A program made the translations under genes and the position numbers. Of a stretch of 64,000 nucleotides of DNA, positions 32,910 to 41,554 are shown one piece after another. Position 1 is the stretch's first letter, and each line of letters starts with the position of its first letter. Source of the DNA: Sphingobacteriaceae bacterium (GTDB lineage Bacteria; Bacteroidota; Bacteroidia; B-17B0; Aurantibacillaceae). The stretch lies in the NCBI GenBank assembly GCA_002319075.1, contig NVQB01000001.1, positions 4,712,001 through 4,776,000 of the forward strand. Direction: 5' to 3'. The notes beneath the pieces are model-generated. The model was not told the origin of the DNA. It saw nothing but the letters and a program-made list of their open reading frames with translations, and searched no databases.

Positions 32910-34170
32910 AGAAAGATTAATAGCGGCAAGGATTTCAGATCCTAAACAAAACAAAGGTAGTATCTCCAAGCCTATTGTAAAAATAGGAATTATTGGCATT
33001 ACAACAGGTATTTCTGTGATGCTTTTAGCCCTTAGCATTGGTTTGGGCTTTAAGAAAGAAATTATCTCAAAAATTACAGGTCTTACCACGCATATAGTCA
33101 TAAGCAGCATCAACCTTAATTCGAGCAATGAGCCGGAACCCATTTATATCAGCGACGACACAATAGAAACAATTCGCAATTTGCCTTTTGTGAAACACAT
33201 TCAAAAAACAGGCTTTAAAAACGGACTTCTTAAAACAAAAACTGAGAATGAAGGGGTGCTTTTAAAAGGAGTAGATGAAAACTACGATTTTACTTTTCTT
33301 AAAAAGCACATAACGGAAGGAGTGTTACCGAAATTTAAAAAAGGCGAAGCCAGCAAAGATATTTTGATAAGCGAAGTTCTGGCGAAAAGAATGGATCTGA
33401 AAGTTGCCGAAAAGGTTTCTGTTTATTTTATTTCTCAGAAAGAAGTTTACGATAGCCTTGCGAACGAAGTCATAGTGCGAACCGGACAGCTTTCACGAAA
33501 GTTCACCATTTGTGGAATTTTTAAAACTGATTTTTCTGATTTTGACAAAACATTGAGCCTGGTAGATCTGCGTCAAATTCAAAATATAAGTGGGTGGGAC
33601 AGTTTAAGCACTGGTAGTTATGAAATAGAAGTTAAAGATTTTAAGCAGGTGGAAGCTAACCAGGAAAAAATAGAAGAACTAATAGGTTACAATTACTCAA
33701 TAAATAATGTTAAAGAAATTTACTCCAATATTTTTGTTTGGTTAGAAAAGCTCGATATCAATGGCGTGATAGTAGTGGTGCTTATGATACTGGTAGCTAC
33801 CATGAATATGATCACTGCCCTGCTAATACTCATTTTAGAGCGTACAAACATGGTTGGTCTTGTTAAAGCACTTGGCATGACTAATCCTAACGTTAGAAGA
33901 ATCTTTCTCTACATCAGCTTCAGATTAATAGGCAAAGGCATGTTGTGGGGAAATGTGATTGGTATAGGATTCTGCTTATTGCAATACTATTTTAGATTTG
34001 TAAAACTCGATAGTGAAACCTACTATGTAGACCATGTAGTAGTTTATATTAACTGGTTTTATTTCCTGCTTCTGAATATTGGAACATTCATCATTTGTTC
34101 GTTGATGTTGCTATTACCAACCCTCATTCTTACAAAACTGACTCCGATTAAAACATTGAAATTTGATTAG
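32902..34170 (+). CDS. LolC/E-like FtsX-family ABC transporter permease
   Basis: A 422-residue inner-membrane protein. The N-terminus MSIERLIAARI, then ISKPIVKIGIIGITTGISVMLLALSIGLGFK, is typical of Bacteroidota LolC-like permeases, with the first membrane helix at about 27-48. A periplasmic MacB-type domain spans about 50-270, and three helices follow (about 283-305, 330-355, 380-410) with FtsX motifs ILERTNMVGLVKALGMTNPNVRRIF. With an ATPase encoded elsewhere it would extract outer-membrane lipoproteins or act in a related export. The start is TTG 32902, the only choice matching the family N-terminus. No partner ATPase is adjacent. Confidence 0.88.
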   Translation: MSIERLIAARISDPKQNKGSISKPIVKIGIIGITTGISVMLLALSIGLGFKKEIISKITGLTTHIVISSINLNSSNEPEPIYISDDTIETIRNLPFVKHIQKTGFKNGLLKTKTENEGVLLKGVDENYDFTFLKKHITEGVLPKFKKGEASKDILISEVLAKRMDLKVAEKVSVYFISQKEVYDSLANEVIVRTGQLSRKFTICGIFKTDFSDFDKTLSLVDLRQIQNISGWDSLSTGSYEIEVKDFKQVEANQEKIEELIGYNYSINNVKEIYSNIFVWLEKLDINGVIVVVLMILVATMNMITALLILILERTNMVGLVKALGMTNPNVRRIFLYISFRLIGKGMLWGNVIGIGFCLLQYYFRFVKLDSETYYVDHVVVYINWFYFLLLNIGTFIICSLMLLLPTLILTKLTPIKTLKFD

Positions 34171-34215
34171 GAATACAGATTTCTTTTTTTGTCAAGACTC
34201 TGACGCTACAGTAGA

Positions 34216-34683
34216 TTATGAAGCTGTTTCTTTATCCGAAAACTTCTCTGAATAGATCATAGTTATCAATCCAACTATAATACTAATTCCTGAACCCTCA
34301 AAGAACACGAGTAGGGGAGGCACTAGTCGTGACATTCCCTCAGTATCCATAATAAACATGCTATTAAGATAGGGATCAGAAAACGAGTAAAAAAACAGAA
34401 AAATGCTAAATAAAAAGAAGGAGATAGTCCCTGTAAAAAAAGTGATACTCATTACCTGGAGAAAAGGGATGTATCCCTTTAATTCCTTAATAAGGCGATT
34501 AATGTGCAGCAGTGAAAACACGGTAAGGAAAACATAGTTAACAGTTCTTAACCCTGTAATATGCAACAAGCCCGTGTATTTTACCAGCATCATAAACCCA
34601 ATAAAAAATAAAAAGTTCAGCGCAGAGAAAAATACAATTGTTTTTCTTGCCTTAAAAATGGTTATACGGGCGGCTTTGAGCAT
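34216..34683 (-). CDS. Hypothetical four-helix membrane protein
   Basis: A 155-residue protein with four hydrophobic segments (about 17-37, 46-62, 77-101, 124-145) and a basic N-terminus (KAARITIFKARKT), so probably inner-membrane with the N-terminus inside. I recognise no family; a DUF4199-like protein is possible by size and phylum but unsupported. ATG 34683 is the start. It stands alone, 45 nt after the convergent permease gene, with the cold-shock gene behind it. Confidence 0.65.
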   Translation of the reverse strand: MLKAARITIFKARKTIVFFSALNFLFFIGFMMLVKYTGLLHITGLRTVNYVFLTVFSLLHINRLIKELKGYIPFLQVMSITFFTGTISFFLFSIFLFFYSFSDPYLNSMFIMDTEGMSRLVPPLLVFFEGSGISIIVGLITMIYSEKFSDKETAS

Positions 34684-35041
34684 CGTTTTTTTTCTAGAAT
34701 ACCTATAAAATCATACCGTTTATTTTACCCGCATTTGTCTTTAAAAACTGTGGGAAAATTAGTACTATGAGGTTTTTATTGCTCAATCGTTTAGCTGATG
34801 GATTGGGAGCAAAAAAGTTATTTCACAAATCTTGTCATATTTACCTTTCTGTTTGGAAAATTTAGTGTATCTTTACACAACTTCTTTTGAAGATTGTATC
34901 TCAATCTATTTGTAAAGCTTCATTACTTTCAATATTTTTTTACACATTTTTTCAGGAACAGGCTTTCTCTGCGAAGACGCGGCCGCTTTAAAAACATTAA
35001 ATAATAACCGTCACCAATTGGTGGCAAAAAAACAAAACAAA
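34684..35041 (+). other. Gene-free stretch holding the cold-shock leader; palindrome at 35012-35023
   Basis: 358 nt without a gene. TATCTTTA at 34868-34875 is one base off the -7 consensus and could start the cold-shock message, giving a leader of about 160 nt, but no well-spaced -33 is seen. CACCAATTGGTG at 35012-35023 is a perfect 12-bp palindrome ending 18 nt before the cold-shock ATG. Long structured leaders are known for cold-shock mRNAs. Confidence 0.45.
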
Positions 35042-35230
35042 ATGAATAAAGGAACAGTAAAATTTTTTAACGAAGCAAAAGGCTTTGGATTTATTAAAGG
35101 TGAAGATGGACAAGATGTATTTGTACATGCTTCAGGACTTGTACACGAAATTCGTGAGAACGACGAAGTAACTTTCGACATGCAAGATGGTAAAAAAGGC
35201 CCTAACGCCGTGAATGTAACCAGAATCTAG
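35042..35230 (+). CDS. Cold-shock domain protein (CspA family)
   Basis: A 62-residue single cold-shock domain. It has RNP1 KGFGFIK, RNP2 DVFVHAS and the C-terminal [10 protein letters not shown]. Such proteins bind single-stranded RNA or DNA and act as RNA chaperones in the cytosol. The ATG at 35042 (MNKGTVKFF) is preferred over the upstream in-frame TTG at 35018, which would add eight residues reading through a palindrome. It is monocistronic with a clear terminator at 35252-35283. Whether it is cold-inducible or constitutive cannot be told. Confidence 0.95.
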   Translation: MNKGTVKFFNEAKGFGFIKGEDGQDVFVHASGLVHEIRENDEVTFDMQDGKKGPNAVNVTRI

Positions 35231-35251
35231 TGATTCATATAAATTAGAATT

Positions 35252-35283
35252 AAAACGCAGGCTTTTTGGTCTGCGTTTTTTTT
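35252..35283 (+). terminator. Intrinsic terminator of the cold-shock gene
   Basis: Stem AACGCAG (35254-35260) / CTGCGTT (35271-35277) with a 10-nt loop, followed by T to 35283. It begins about 23 nt after the stop codon. Confidence 0.9.
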
Positions 35284-35419
35284 ATGATAAATCCGCTGGA
35301 GCTCACACTGTCTGGCGCAAAAGTCTACCTGTGCCCATTTAAAGCACTCCTGAACACTATTACGGGTTGCGAATCTGTAAAATCAGTGGATCTCGATTTA
35401 AAAGTTTTCTTGATTTGTC

Positions 35420-37189
35420 TTACAGCTCCTCCGGTATAAATACCACAAACTTCGATCCCACATTTGGTTCACTTTCGGCGTAAATAAATCCTTTATGATT
35501 TTGCACCAGTTTTTTGCAAATAGTTAGTCCAATACCGGTTCCCTCATAGTTTTTAGAACTTGAATGCAATCTCTGGAATAACTCAAAAACTTTTTCAGCA
35601 TAGTTTTGATTAAATCCAATACCATTATCCTGTACCACAAATTTCCAGTAAGCTTTTTTATACAACTTTCCCTGTATGGTAACGTCGTTTACTTTATCAA
35701 AAGCAATAGTGATTTTAAGCGGCTCATTTTTCTTAGAATACTTTATTGCATTGCTGATAAGATTCGAAAACAGCTGGCTGATTAAAGGCGCTGCACCTTT
35801 AATAACCGGTAATTTCTGGTAATCCATACTTCCCCGTATTTTCTCCAGAGCATCCTTGTATTCTTTTCTCAGCTCGTCAAAAATAACATTCAGATCTACT
35901 GGCTGAAAGTGCACATTCGTTACATGGGTTTTAGAAAAATCCATCAGGGCCTCAATCAAAGCCTGCATGCGGGCGGTAGAGCTTACCATACGGTCAAGGT
36001 AATGTTTACCGTTATCTGAGAGTTTTTCATTCTCGGCATCCATCAGTAATTTAGCAAAGGTCTGAACTTTACGAAGAGGTTCTTTTAAATCGTGACTGGC
36101 AATGTAATTAAATGACACTAAACTATTATTAGCTTCTTGTAGCTCCTCATTTTTTTGCGCTAACAAGTCGTTCGTATTACGAATTGTTTCGTTTGCTTTC
36201 TCGAGTGATGTAATATCCTTTGCAAGATTAAGAACTCCTACTATGCGCCCTTCGATCCATAGAGGAATAAAGGTGCTTTGAATTTTTATGTTTTCATTTA
36301 CTACTGTTGCAATCACATCAATCTGGTTCGTCTCGCCTTCAAGAGCTTTCAACATATATTTGTGGCGCTGATCATTACGGGCCTGCGGGTACATGTCAAA
36401 CGCGTTTTTTCCAATAAGCTCGCTTCTGGTATGTTGCAGATATTTTTCACCGGCATTATTAATCGAGGTGTAATTAAGATGCTCATCAAACGTTAAAATA
36501 ATGTCTGACGACGAATCTAAGATCGCCTGCAGGTAAGTCTTTATACCTGTTAATTCTTCATTTTTACGATAAATGTCTGATTTGTCTTTTCTGATCTTAA
36601 AAAACGAAACTATAATAATTGCCAGGGTGAACGTAATTAACGATAGGGAAAAGGCCGGTGTAATCGAAATGTAATTATCCCGAACGGTAATGCGTTTTGC
36701 TAAAAGAACTTGCTCTATCTCTTCAATCTCCACCACTTTATAACGGATCATATCCATCAAAATCTTGCCTTTTTTAAGAACAGGTTTGAGATTTGCTTTC
36801 CATTCGGGTGAAGAGATCAAGCTATTAATGTGAACTATCTTTAAGGCAAGTATTTTATCCAGCGTTTTAATTTTTTCGTGTTGAATGACATTGTCTTTGC
36901 TCAATGAATCCAACTCATACATAAGCATTGGAATTTTTGGAAGGGCCCGGTGATAGGGTATAAGAAAGGAAGAATCTCGCGTAAGTAAGAAGCCACGCTG
37001 ACCGGTTTCTACATCTTTAATAAGAGAGAAAACCTGTTCAAGCCTTAAAACTAAAGCGTTAGAATGATTTACATAATCAGAAGACCGGATAAGGTCGTTA
37101 ATACGTTTAAACGATAAAAGTGAAACCGCAATGATAATAAAAACAAAGAGTAAAAGAATTAGGTCGAAAAACGGAGTCTTGCGTTTCAT
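35420..37189 (-). CDS. CHASE3-PAS sensor histidine kinase
   Basis: 589 residues from ATG 37189 (the frame opens three codons earlier at a TTG). Order: membrane helix about 8-27; CHASE3 periplasmic domain (VFSLIKDVETGQRGFLLTRD) to about 170; second helix about 178-198; PAS domain about 217-330 (ILDSSSDIILTFDEHLNYTSIN); coiled coil; HisKA with FNYIASHDLKEPLRK, phospho-acceptor His366; HATPase with N-box NLISNAIKYS, DNGIGF and GTGIGL. It is a membrane kinase with unknown extracytoplasmic signal. No response regulator is adjacent, so it is an orphan. A -7 box ends 6 nt before the ATG. Confidence 0.93.
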   Translation of the reverse strand: MKRKTPFFDLILLLFVFIIIAVSLLSFKRINDLIRSSDYVNHSNALVLRLEQVFSLIKDVETGQRGFLLTRDSSFLIPYHRALPKIPMLMYELDSLSKDNVIQHEKIKTLDKILALKIVHINSLISSPEWKANLKPVLKKGKILMDMIRYKVVEIEEIEQVLLAKRITVRDNYISITPAFSLSLITFTLAIIIVSFFKIRKDKSDIYRKNEELTGIKTYLQAILDSSSDIILTFDEHLNYTSINNAGEKYLQHTRSELIGKNAFDMYPQARNDQRHKYMLKALEGETNQIDVIATVVNENIKIQSTFIPLWIEGRIVGVLNLAKDITSLEKANETIRNTNDLLAQKNEELQEANNSLVSFNYIASHDLKEPLRKVQTFAKLLMDAENEKLSDNGKHYLDRMVSSTARMQALIEALMDFSKTHVTNVHFQPVDLNVIFDELRKEYKDALEKIRGSMDYQKLPVIKGAAPLISQLFSNLISNAIKYSKKNEPLKITIAFDKVNDVTIQGKLYKKAYWKFVVQDNGIGFNQNYAEKVFELFQRLHSSSKNYEGTGIGLTICKKLVQNHKGFIYAESEPNVGSKFVVFIPEEL

Positions 37190-37195
37190 ACGAAC

Positions 37196-37203
37196 CAAAT
37201 ATA
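37196..37203 (-). promoter_or_regulatory. -7 box of the histidine kinase gene
   Basis: On the minus strand TATATTTG, matching TAnnTTTG, ending 6 nt before the ATG. A TTG lies 25 nt further upstream (37231-37229), slightly beyond usual spacing. Implies a leaderless or very short leader. Confidence 0.55.
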
Positions 37204-37278
37204 AAATTTATTTATTTACTGAAAAAGACAAAACCCTTGAAACCACCGTTATATTTACGATTTGACCTCATAATTGTT

Positions 37279-37286
37279 TAATTTTG
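37279..37286 (+). promoter_or_regulatory. -7 box of the YdeI-like gene
   Basis: TAATTTTG fits TAnnTTTG and ends 15 nt before the ATG at 37302. A TTTG at 37261-37264 is rather close (14 nt) to be its -33 element. Confidence 0.5.
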
Positions 37287-37301
37287 CCTCTATAGATTTA
37301 C

Positions 37302-37859
37302 ATGACTCCACTATTTTTTGAAACACCGGCGCTGTTTAATTCCTGGCTGAAAAAACACCATAAAAAGGAAAAAGAACTGCTTGTTGGTTTCTATAAAATT
37401 GCTACCGGGAAAAAAAGTATAACCTGGTCTGAATCTGTTGATGAGGCTCTCTGTTACGGCTGGATTGACGGCGTTAGAAAGTCACACGATTCAGAAAGTT
37501 ATACCATACGCTTTACCCCGCGCAAATCAACCAGCAACTGGAGCAGCATTAATATCAAAAAAATTTCCGAGCTTATTAAGCAAAAAAAAATGCAGCCGGC
37601 CGGACTGGAAGCCTTTGAAAAACGTACCGAGCAACGCTCAAAAATTTATTCCTACGAGAAAGCCGAAGCAAAGCTGGAACCCTCTATGGAAAAGGAATTT
37701 AAAAGCCATAAACTCGCCTGGACATTTTTTCAATCTCTTGCACCGGGATATAAACGCTTGGCCATTCATCATATTACGAATGCAAAACAAGAAGTAACGA
37801 GGCAAAAAAGACTTCAGCAATTTATTAAAGATTGCGAGGAAGGAAAAAAAGTACGCTAA
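37302..37859 (+). CDS. YdeI/OmpD-associated family protein
   Basis: A 185-residue cytosolic protein. The family blocks are FETPALFNSWLKKHH near the N-terminus, LLVGFYKIATGKKSITWSESVDEALCYGWIDGVRK, YTIRFTPRKSTSNWSSINIKKI, and a C-terminal AWTFFQSLAPGYKRLAIHHITNAKQEVTRQKRL region. This is the YdeI/OmpD-associated (bacteriocin-protection) family, named from enterobacterial members; the biochemical role is unsettled. It is predicted soluble, with no signal peptide. ATG 37302 is preceded by a promoter -7 box at 37279-37286. It is probably monocistronic. Confidence 0.88.
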   Translation: MTPLFFETPALFNSWLKKHHKKEKELLVGFYKIATGKKSITWSESVDEALCYGWIDGVRKSHDSESYTIRFTPRKSTSNWSSINIKKISELIKQKKMQPAGLEAFEKRTEQRSKIYSYEKAEAKLEPSMEKEFKSHKLAWTFFQSLAPGYKRLAIHHITNAKQEVTRQKRLQQFIKDCEEGKKVR

Positions 37860-38080
37860 TTCTGTTCCAACAGGTGCTTAAAATTTTTTGTCACCCTTTT
37901 TTAAGTTGTCTTTTTGCTGATGAGGCCTAAAGCTTCGTATCTCAAGGAACCAAGGCAATTAATTTTTTTTTCGGGGTAGTGTGACTTGATCGAGGAACAG
38001 CTTAACTCATATTTGTTTTGGATTCCCTCAGTACAAACCGCCTTTCCCTAAATCACAAATGCTATCTCTTTTCTTTCGTT

Positions 38081-38088
38081 TACTTTTG
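38081..38088 (+). promoter_or_regulatory. -7 box of the SGNH hydrolase gene
   Basis: TACTTTTG fits TAnnTTTG and ends 4 nt before the ATG at 38093. It supports that start against an in-frame opening at 38018, and implies a leaderless message. Confidence 0.55.
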
Positions 38089-38092
38089 GCAA

Positions 38093-39367
38093 ATGAATAG
38101 ACTTTTACTCCTTTTTATTTTCCCTCTTTTGTTAACCGCACAAACTCCTTATAAAAAAATAAGGGTGCTGTTTATTGGCAACAGTTATACCTATGTAAAT
38201 AATCTTCCATTATTAGTGCGCGATCTGGCCCTGGCCAAAGGCGATACGCTTGTTTACGATAGTTATGCCATTGGTGGTTATTCTTTTGGAAACCATTTTA
38301 CGGATGCCAATTCAAAGGCCAAGATTGCTTTAGGCACCTGGGATTATGTTGTATTACAGGCACAAAGCCAGGAGCCTTCGTTTCCACCTTCGCAGGTTAA
38401 CGCGCAAACCCTGCCTTATGCCAGGAAACTTGACAGTCTTGTAAAACACTATAATCCCTGCGCTCTCACCGTTTTCTACGAAACGTGGGGACGTAAAAAC
38501 GGCGATGCTCCCAACTGCGCGTTCTATCCTCCTTTATGCACTTACAGTGGTATGCAGGGGCGGCTGCGCGATTCTTATATACTATTTGCCGATACTTGTC
38601 ACGCTTTATTAGCTCCGGTAGGGGAGGCCTGGAAGCTGGCACGGGCAACCAATACGGCCATTGAGTTTTATCAACCCGATGAGAGTCATCCTGCACTAGA
38701 GGGTTCCTATTTGGCAGCTGCCGTTTTTTATGAAACACTGTTTCAAAAATCAGTACTTACAAGTACTTACACTGCCGGACTGGCATCACAAACAGTTTCG
38801 CTTTTAAACCAAATTGCGCATCAATTAGTGAATGATAGTGCAGCCATTACTAATAGTCCTAAATATATTACCAAGGGTTCTTTTACGGTGACAGCCCAGG
38901 GTGCCGGAGCCTTTCAATTTCAATCAGCAACGCCCGCAGTGCAACATTTCTGGAGTTTTGGAGATGCCACAACATCCACTTCCGTAAACACCACTCACAC
39001 TTATACAGCTTCCGGAAATTACACGGTTAGTTTAGTCATAAGAAATTCACAAGGCTGTAAGCTCGATTCCGTAAGCTCTATGGTGACTGTAACAATTGCC
39101 ACATCTACCACAGGATTGAAAGAAAATACACTTGAGCACATAAGTTTGTACCCAAATCCTGCTAAAGAGATTTTAACTATTAAAGCGGACATTGTTTTTT
39201 ACCAGAAAAATACAAAGATTGAAATCACTAACCTTATGGGGCTGGTAATTTTTGTATCTGATTTTACGGAAGCACTCACTATCAGTTCACTTCCGGCAGG
39301 CTTATACTATATTAAAATTTATAACTCCCAGGCTGAATCGAATTCTTGTTTTATTAAAAACGAATAG
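38093..39367 (+). CDS. SGNH/GDSL-like hydrolase with PKD domain and T9SS type A sorting domain
   Basis: A 424-residue exported protein with signal peptide MNRLLLLFIFPLLLTAQ. The hydrolase domain (about 22-230) has block I VLFIGNSYTYVNN with Ser31, a YDSYAIGGYSFGNH block, WDYVVLQAQSQEP, and the final EFYQPDESHPALEGSYLAA carrying the catalytic Asp/His. A PKD-like domain (about 265-335, FWSFGDATTSTSVNTTHTY) and a type A T9SS sorting domain (SLYPNPAKEILTI, SLPAGLYYIKIY) follow. It is a surface or secreted esterase or carbohydrate deacetylase; the substrate is unknown. The downstream PD40 gene begins 44 nt later. Confidence 0.87.
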   Translation: MNRLLLLFIFPLLLTAQTPYKKIRVLFIGNSYTYVNNLPLLVRDLALAKGDTLVYDSYAIGGYSFGNHFTDANSKAKIALGTWDYVVLQAQSQEPSFPPSQVNAQTLPYARKLDSLVKHYNPCALTVFYETWGRKNGDAPNCAFYPPLCTYSGMQGRLRDSYILFADTCHALLAPVGEAWKLARATNTAIEFYQPDESHPALEGSYLAAAVFYETLFQKSVLTSTYTAGLASQTVSLLNQIAHQLVNDSAAITNSPKYITKGSFTVTAQGAGAFQFQSATPAVQHFWSFGDATTSTSVNTTHTYTASGNYTVSLVIRNSQGCKLDSVSSMVTVTIATSTTGLKENTLEHISLYPNPAKEILTIKADIVFYQKNTKIEITNLMGLVIFVSDFTEALTISSLPAGLYYIKIYNSQAESNSCFIKNE

Positions 39368-39411
39368 TATTTTTATACTCTGCAATGGTACTACTATTGC
39401 TGAATAAAACT

Positions 39412-40689
39412 ATGATTCGAAAAATTGCTTTTTTTACCTGCCTCTTATTTTTGATTCTTCCCAAAGCGCATGCCCAGGAAGTCTTAAACAGCACGCTATT
39501 GAGAGCGGATAAATTATTTATTAACCGCCATTACGAGGAGGCTGTTCAGGTTTATCTTAAATACCTTGAAAAATATCCCAGAGATTATTATGCCGAGCGC
39601 CAAACCGCGCTGTGCTACAACCGTTTAAACAAACCCGATGACGCCATTGATCACTGGCCAATCGTAGCAGAGAGTAGCGAAGCTACCGAACAGGATTACC
39701 TGGAATATGGAAAATCTTTACTGGCAAACAACCGTCTTCCGCAAGCAAAGAAAATCTTCATGGTTTTGAGTCGCAGTGCAGACAAATCTTTAGCAGCATG
39801 GGGCAAAATGTATTTGAATCCCGCAGCACTTTATATCGATTCGGGAGCAACGCGCATAGTAGAAGTAAAAGGGCTGAACACAGAACTTCCAGAATCTTCG
39901 CCGGTAATCTCAAAAGGCAAACTATTTTATGTTTCTGAAGCGCTGAGGTCTCCAAGACTTTTTTATGCTTTAAGTGATGAAGAAACCCAGCATGTGGGAG
40001 GTGCACTGCAAAAAGACTCCTTAAATCTTTTTCCAAGTATTATATTCGAGAAACTTCATATTTTACCAATCAGTGGAGCCTTTTGTTTTTCACCTGACGG
40101 AGCCTATTTGTATTTCACGCAGGCAGTTTCTAACCGCGAATTGAAAGTGAAAAGTTCGGTGCCGTTTTTTAAATATCAGATGTATGTTTTAACGATGAGT
40201 ACGGTAAATAATCTTCAACCTGAAATAAAAAAATTCAAATACAATCTTCCCGATTACGATTTTATGCATCCTAATATTAGTAAAGACGGGAAGCGATTAT
40301 TTTTTGCAAGTGACATGAAAGGGTCGTTGGGTGCAAAAGATATTTTTATGTGCGAATGGACCAGCAATGGCTGGGGAACGCCTGTAAATGCTGGTCCGGA
40401 AGTGAATAGTCCCGGTAACGAAGTGTTTCCGTTTATTACAGACGAAAATACCTTGTATTATTCAAGCGATCATTTACCTGGTCTTGGAGGATTAGATATT
40501 TTTATTGCGGGACCATCTTCTACAAAAGGTAAAATTTTTGAAGAATCAGAAAACGCGGGAGCAAATATGAACAGCCGTTTTGACGATTTTGGTGTATTGG
40601 TTTTAAAAAACGGCTCCAGGGGCTATCTTTCCAGTAATCGCAAAAACAATACCGACGACGATATTTATTATTTTTACAAAACCCGGTAG
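39412..40689 (+). CDS. TPR-PD40 repeat protein lacking an OmpA domain
   Basis: A 425-residue exported protein from ATG 39412 (signal peptide MIRKIAFFTCLLFLILPKAHAQ). TPR-like helices follow (about 25-115: ADKLFINRHYEEAVQVYLKYLEKYP), then PD40/WD40-like blades (about 135-415: SPVISKGKLFYVS, FSPDGAYLYFTQ, KDGKRLFFASDMKGSLGAKDIFM, LYYSSDHLPGLGGLDIFIAG, GYLSSNRKNNTDDDIYYF). It resembles the front two thirds of the OmpA protein at 17134 but stops before the peptidoglycan-binding domain. It probably sits in the periplasm or at the outer membrane; function unknown. Likely co-transcribed with the hydrolase gene upstream. Confidence 0.8.
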   Translation: MIRKIAFFTCLLFLILPKAHAQEVLNSTLLRADKLFINRHYEEAVQVYLKYLEKYPRDYYAERQTALCYNRLNKPDDAIDHWPIVAESSEATEQDYLEYGKSLLANNRLPQAKKIFMVLSRSADKSLAAWGKMYLNPAALYIDSGATRIVEVKGLNTELPESSPVISKGKLFYVSEALRSPRLFYALSDEETQHVGGALQKDSLNLFPSIIFEKLHILPISGAFCFSPDGAYLYFTQAVSNRELKVKSSVPFFKYQMYVLTMSTVNNLQPEIKKFKYNLPDYDFMHPNISKDGKRLFFASDMKGSLGAKDIFMCEWTSNGWGTPVNAGPEVNSPGNEVFPFITDENTLYYSSDHLPGLGGLDIFIAGPSSTKGKIFEESENAGANMNSRFDDFGVLVLKNGSRGYLSSNRKNNTDDDIYYFYKTR

Positions 40690-40786
40690 AATTCACGCGA
40701 TCGGGATTAAATTTTATCTAGCATCCTCTCACGACTAAATGCTTCATTCGGAAAGTGTAGAAGTTTCGGAACACAGATTGGTTTCG

Positions 40787-41542
40787 CTACCCTGCCAGGA
40801 TAATCAATCCAATTAAAGCTACCCACAAAATCACGCTCACAATGCCCAATACAAAACCAACCCGGGCTTTCTTTTCCGCGCCATAATGTTCCGGATCGCC
40901 TGCAATGAGATGCAGTTGAATGGACGAGGTTATTATCGCAATAATTCCGCCAATAATAACCAACGGATAAAAACCAAGAATACCAAATATCAAACTATTC
41001 GTTGCCAGAGCTGTTCTCTTCTTCACATACCGCTGCGGAGTGTAATTATTCGCCTGAGCAGGCTGCTGCGCCGGAGCTTCCTGAACTTTAAAAACTTCGT
41101 TTGTGCCATTAGAGTATTTCAGCATAAACACATTGCTCTTCTCAACAATGTAGTCGGGACCATCAGGCATAGAACATTTTTTATATTTAATGGTTGTACC
41201 TGTCACTTCCAGAATTTTTATTCTATCCTCAGAACCATTTTTATAAATGATCACGTCGCAGGAATCAGTAAAAGATTTAAAAACAGAAGTTTTCTTTGCA
41301 GGTTTAAACGCAATAGTTGCCGACGCATCAGCATTAAGTTCAGTTTTCTGCTCTTCTTTAACAGCTGAAGGAATTTCCGTGGAATTTTTTTTAGTCAGCG
41401 CTAAGGTTGGTTTGTTGCTCTGGGTTTCTTTTGCAGGAGCATGCTTTTTCCAACTAACAAAATACCCCTTTTGATAGTGGCGCTTTTGTACACTGCAGGA
41501 GAACAGTAGCAGTAGTGGAAGGAGAAATAAACTGTTTTTCAT
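40787..41542 (-). CDS. Lipoprotein with shared small domain and C-terminal membrane helices
   Basis: A 251-residue protein. The lipobox is LLLFSC (Cys16), followed by SVQKRHYQKGYFVSW, nearly the same opening as the next gene. A small domain at about 93-155 (DVIIYKNGSEDRIKILEVTGTTIKYKKCSMPDGPDYIVEKSNVFMLKYSNGTNEVFK) is shared with both genes upstream on this strand. Two C-terminal hydrophobic segments (about 183-205, 226-250) resemble a DUF4190-type tail. Having both a lipid anchor and membrane helices is odd; it may mean inner-membrane retention. Function unknown. 12 nt separate it from the gene at 41555. Confidence 0.72.
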   Translation of the reverse strand: MKNSLFLLPLLLLFSCSVQKRHYQKGYFVSWKKHAPAKETQSNKPTLALTKKNSTEIPSAVKEEQKTELNADASATIAFKPAKKTSVFKSFTDSCDVIIYKNGSEDRIKILEVTGTTIKYKKCSMPDGPDYIVEKSNVFMLKYSNGTNEVFKVQEAPAQQPAQANNYTPQRYVKKRTALATNSLIFGILGFYPLVIIGGIIAIITSSIQLHLIAGDPEHYGAEKKARVGFVLGIVSVILWVALIGLIILAG

Positions 41543-41554
41543 AAGAAAGTAAAA

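Noticed and set aside
32910-33143. N-terminal extension of the NamZ-like gene
   Set aside because: Antisense to the well-supported permease; the signal peptide begins later.
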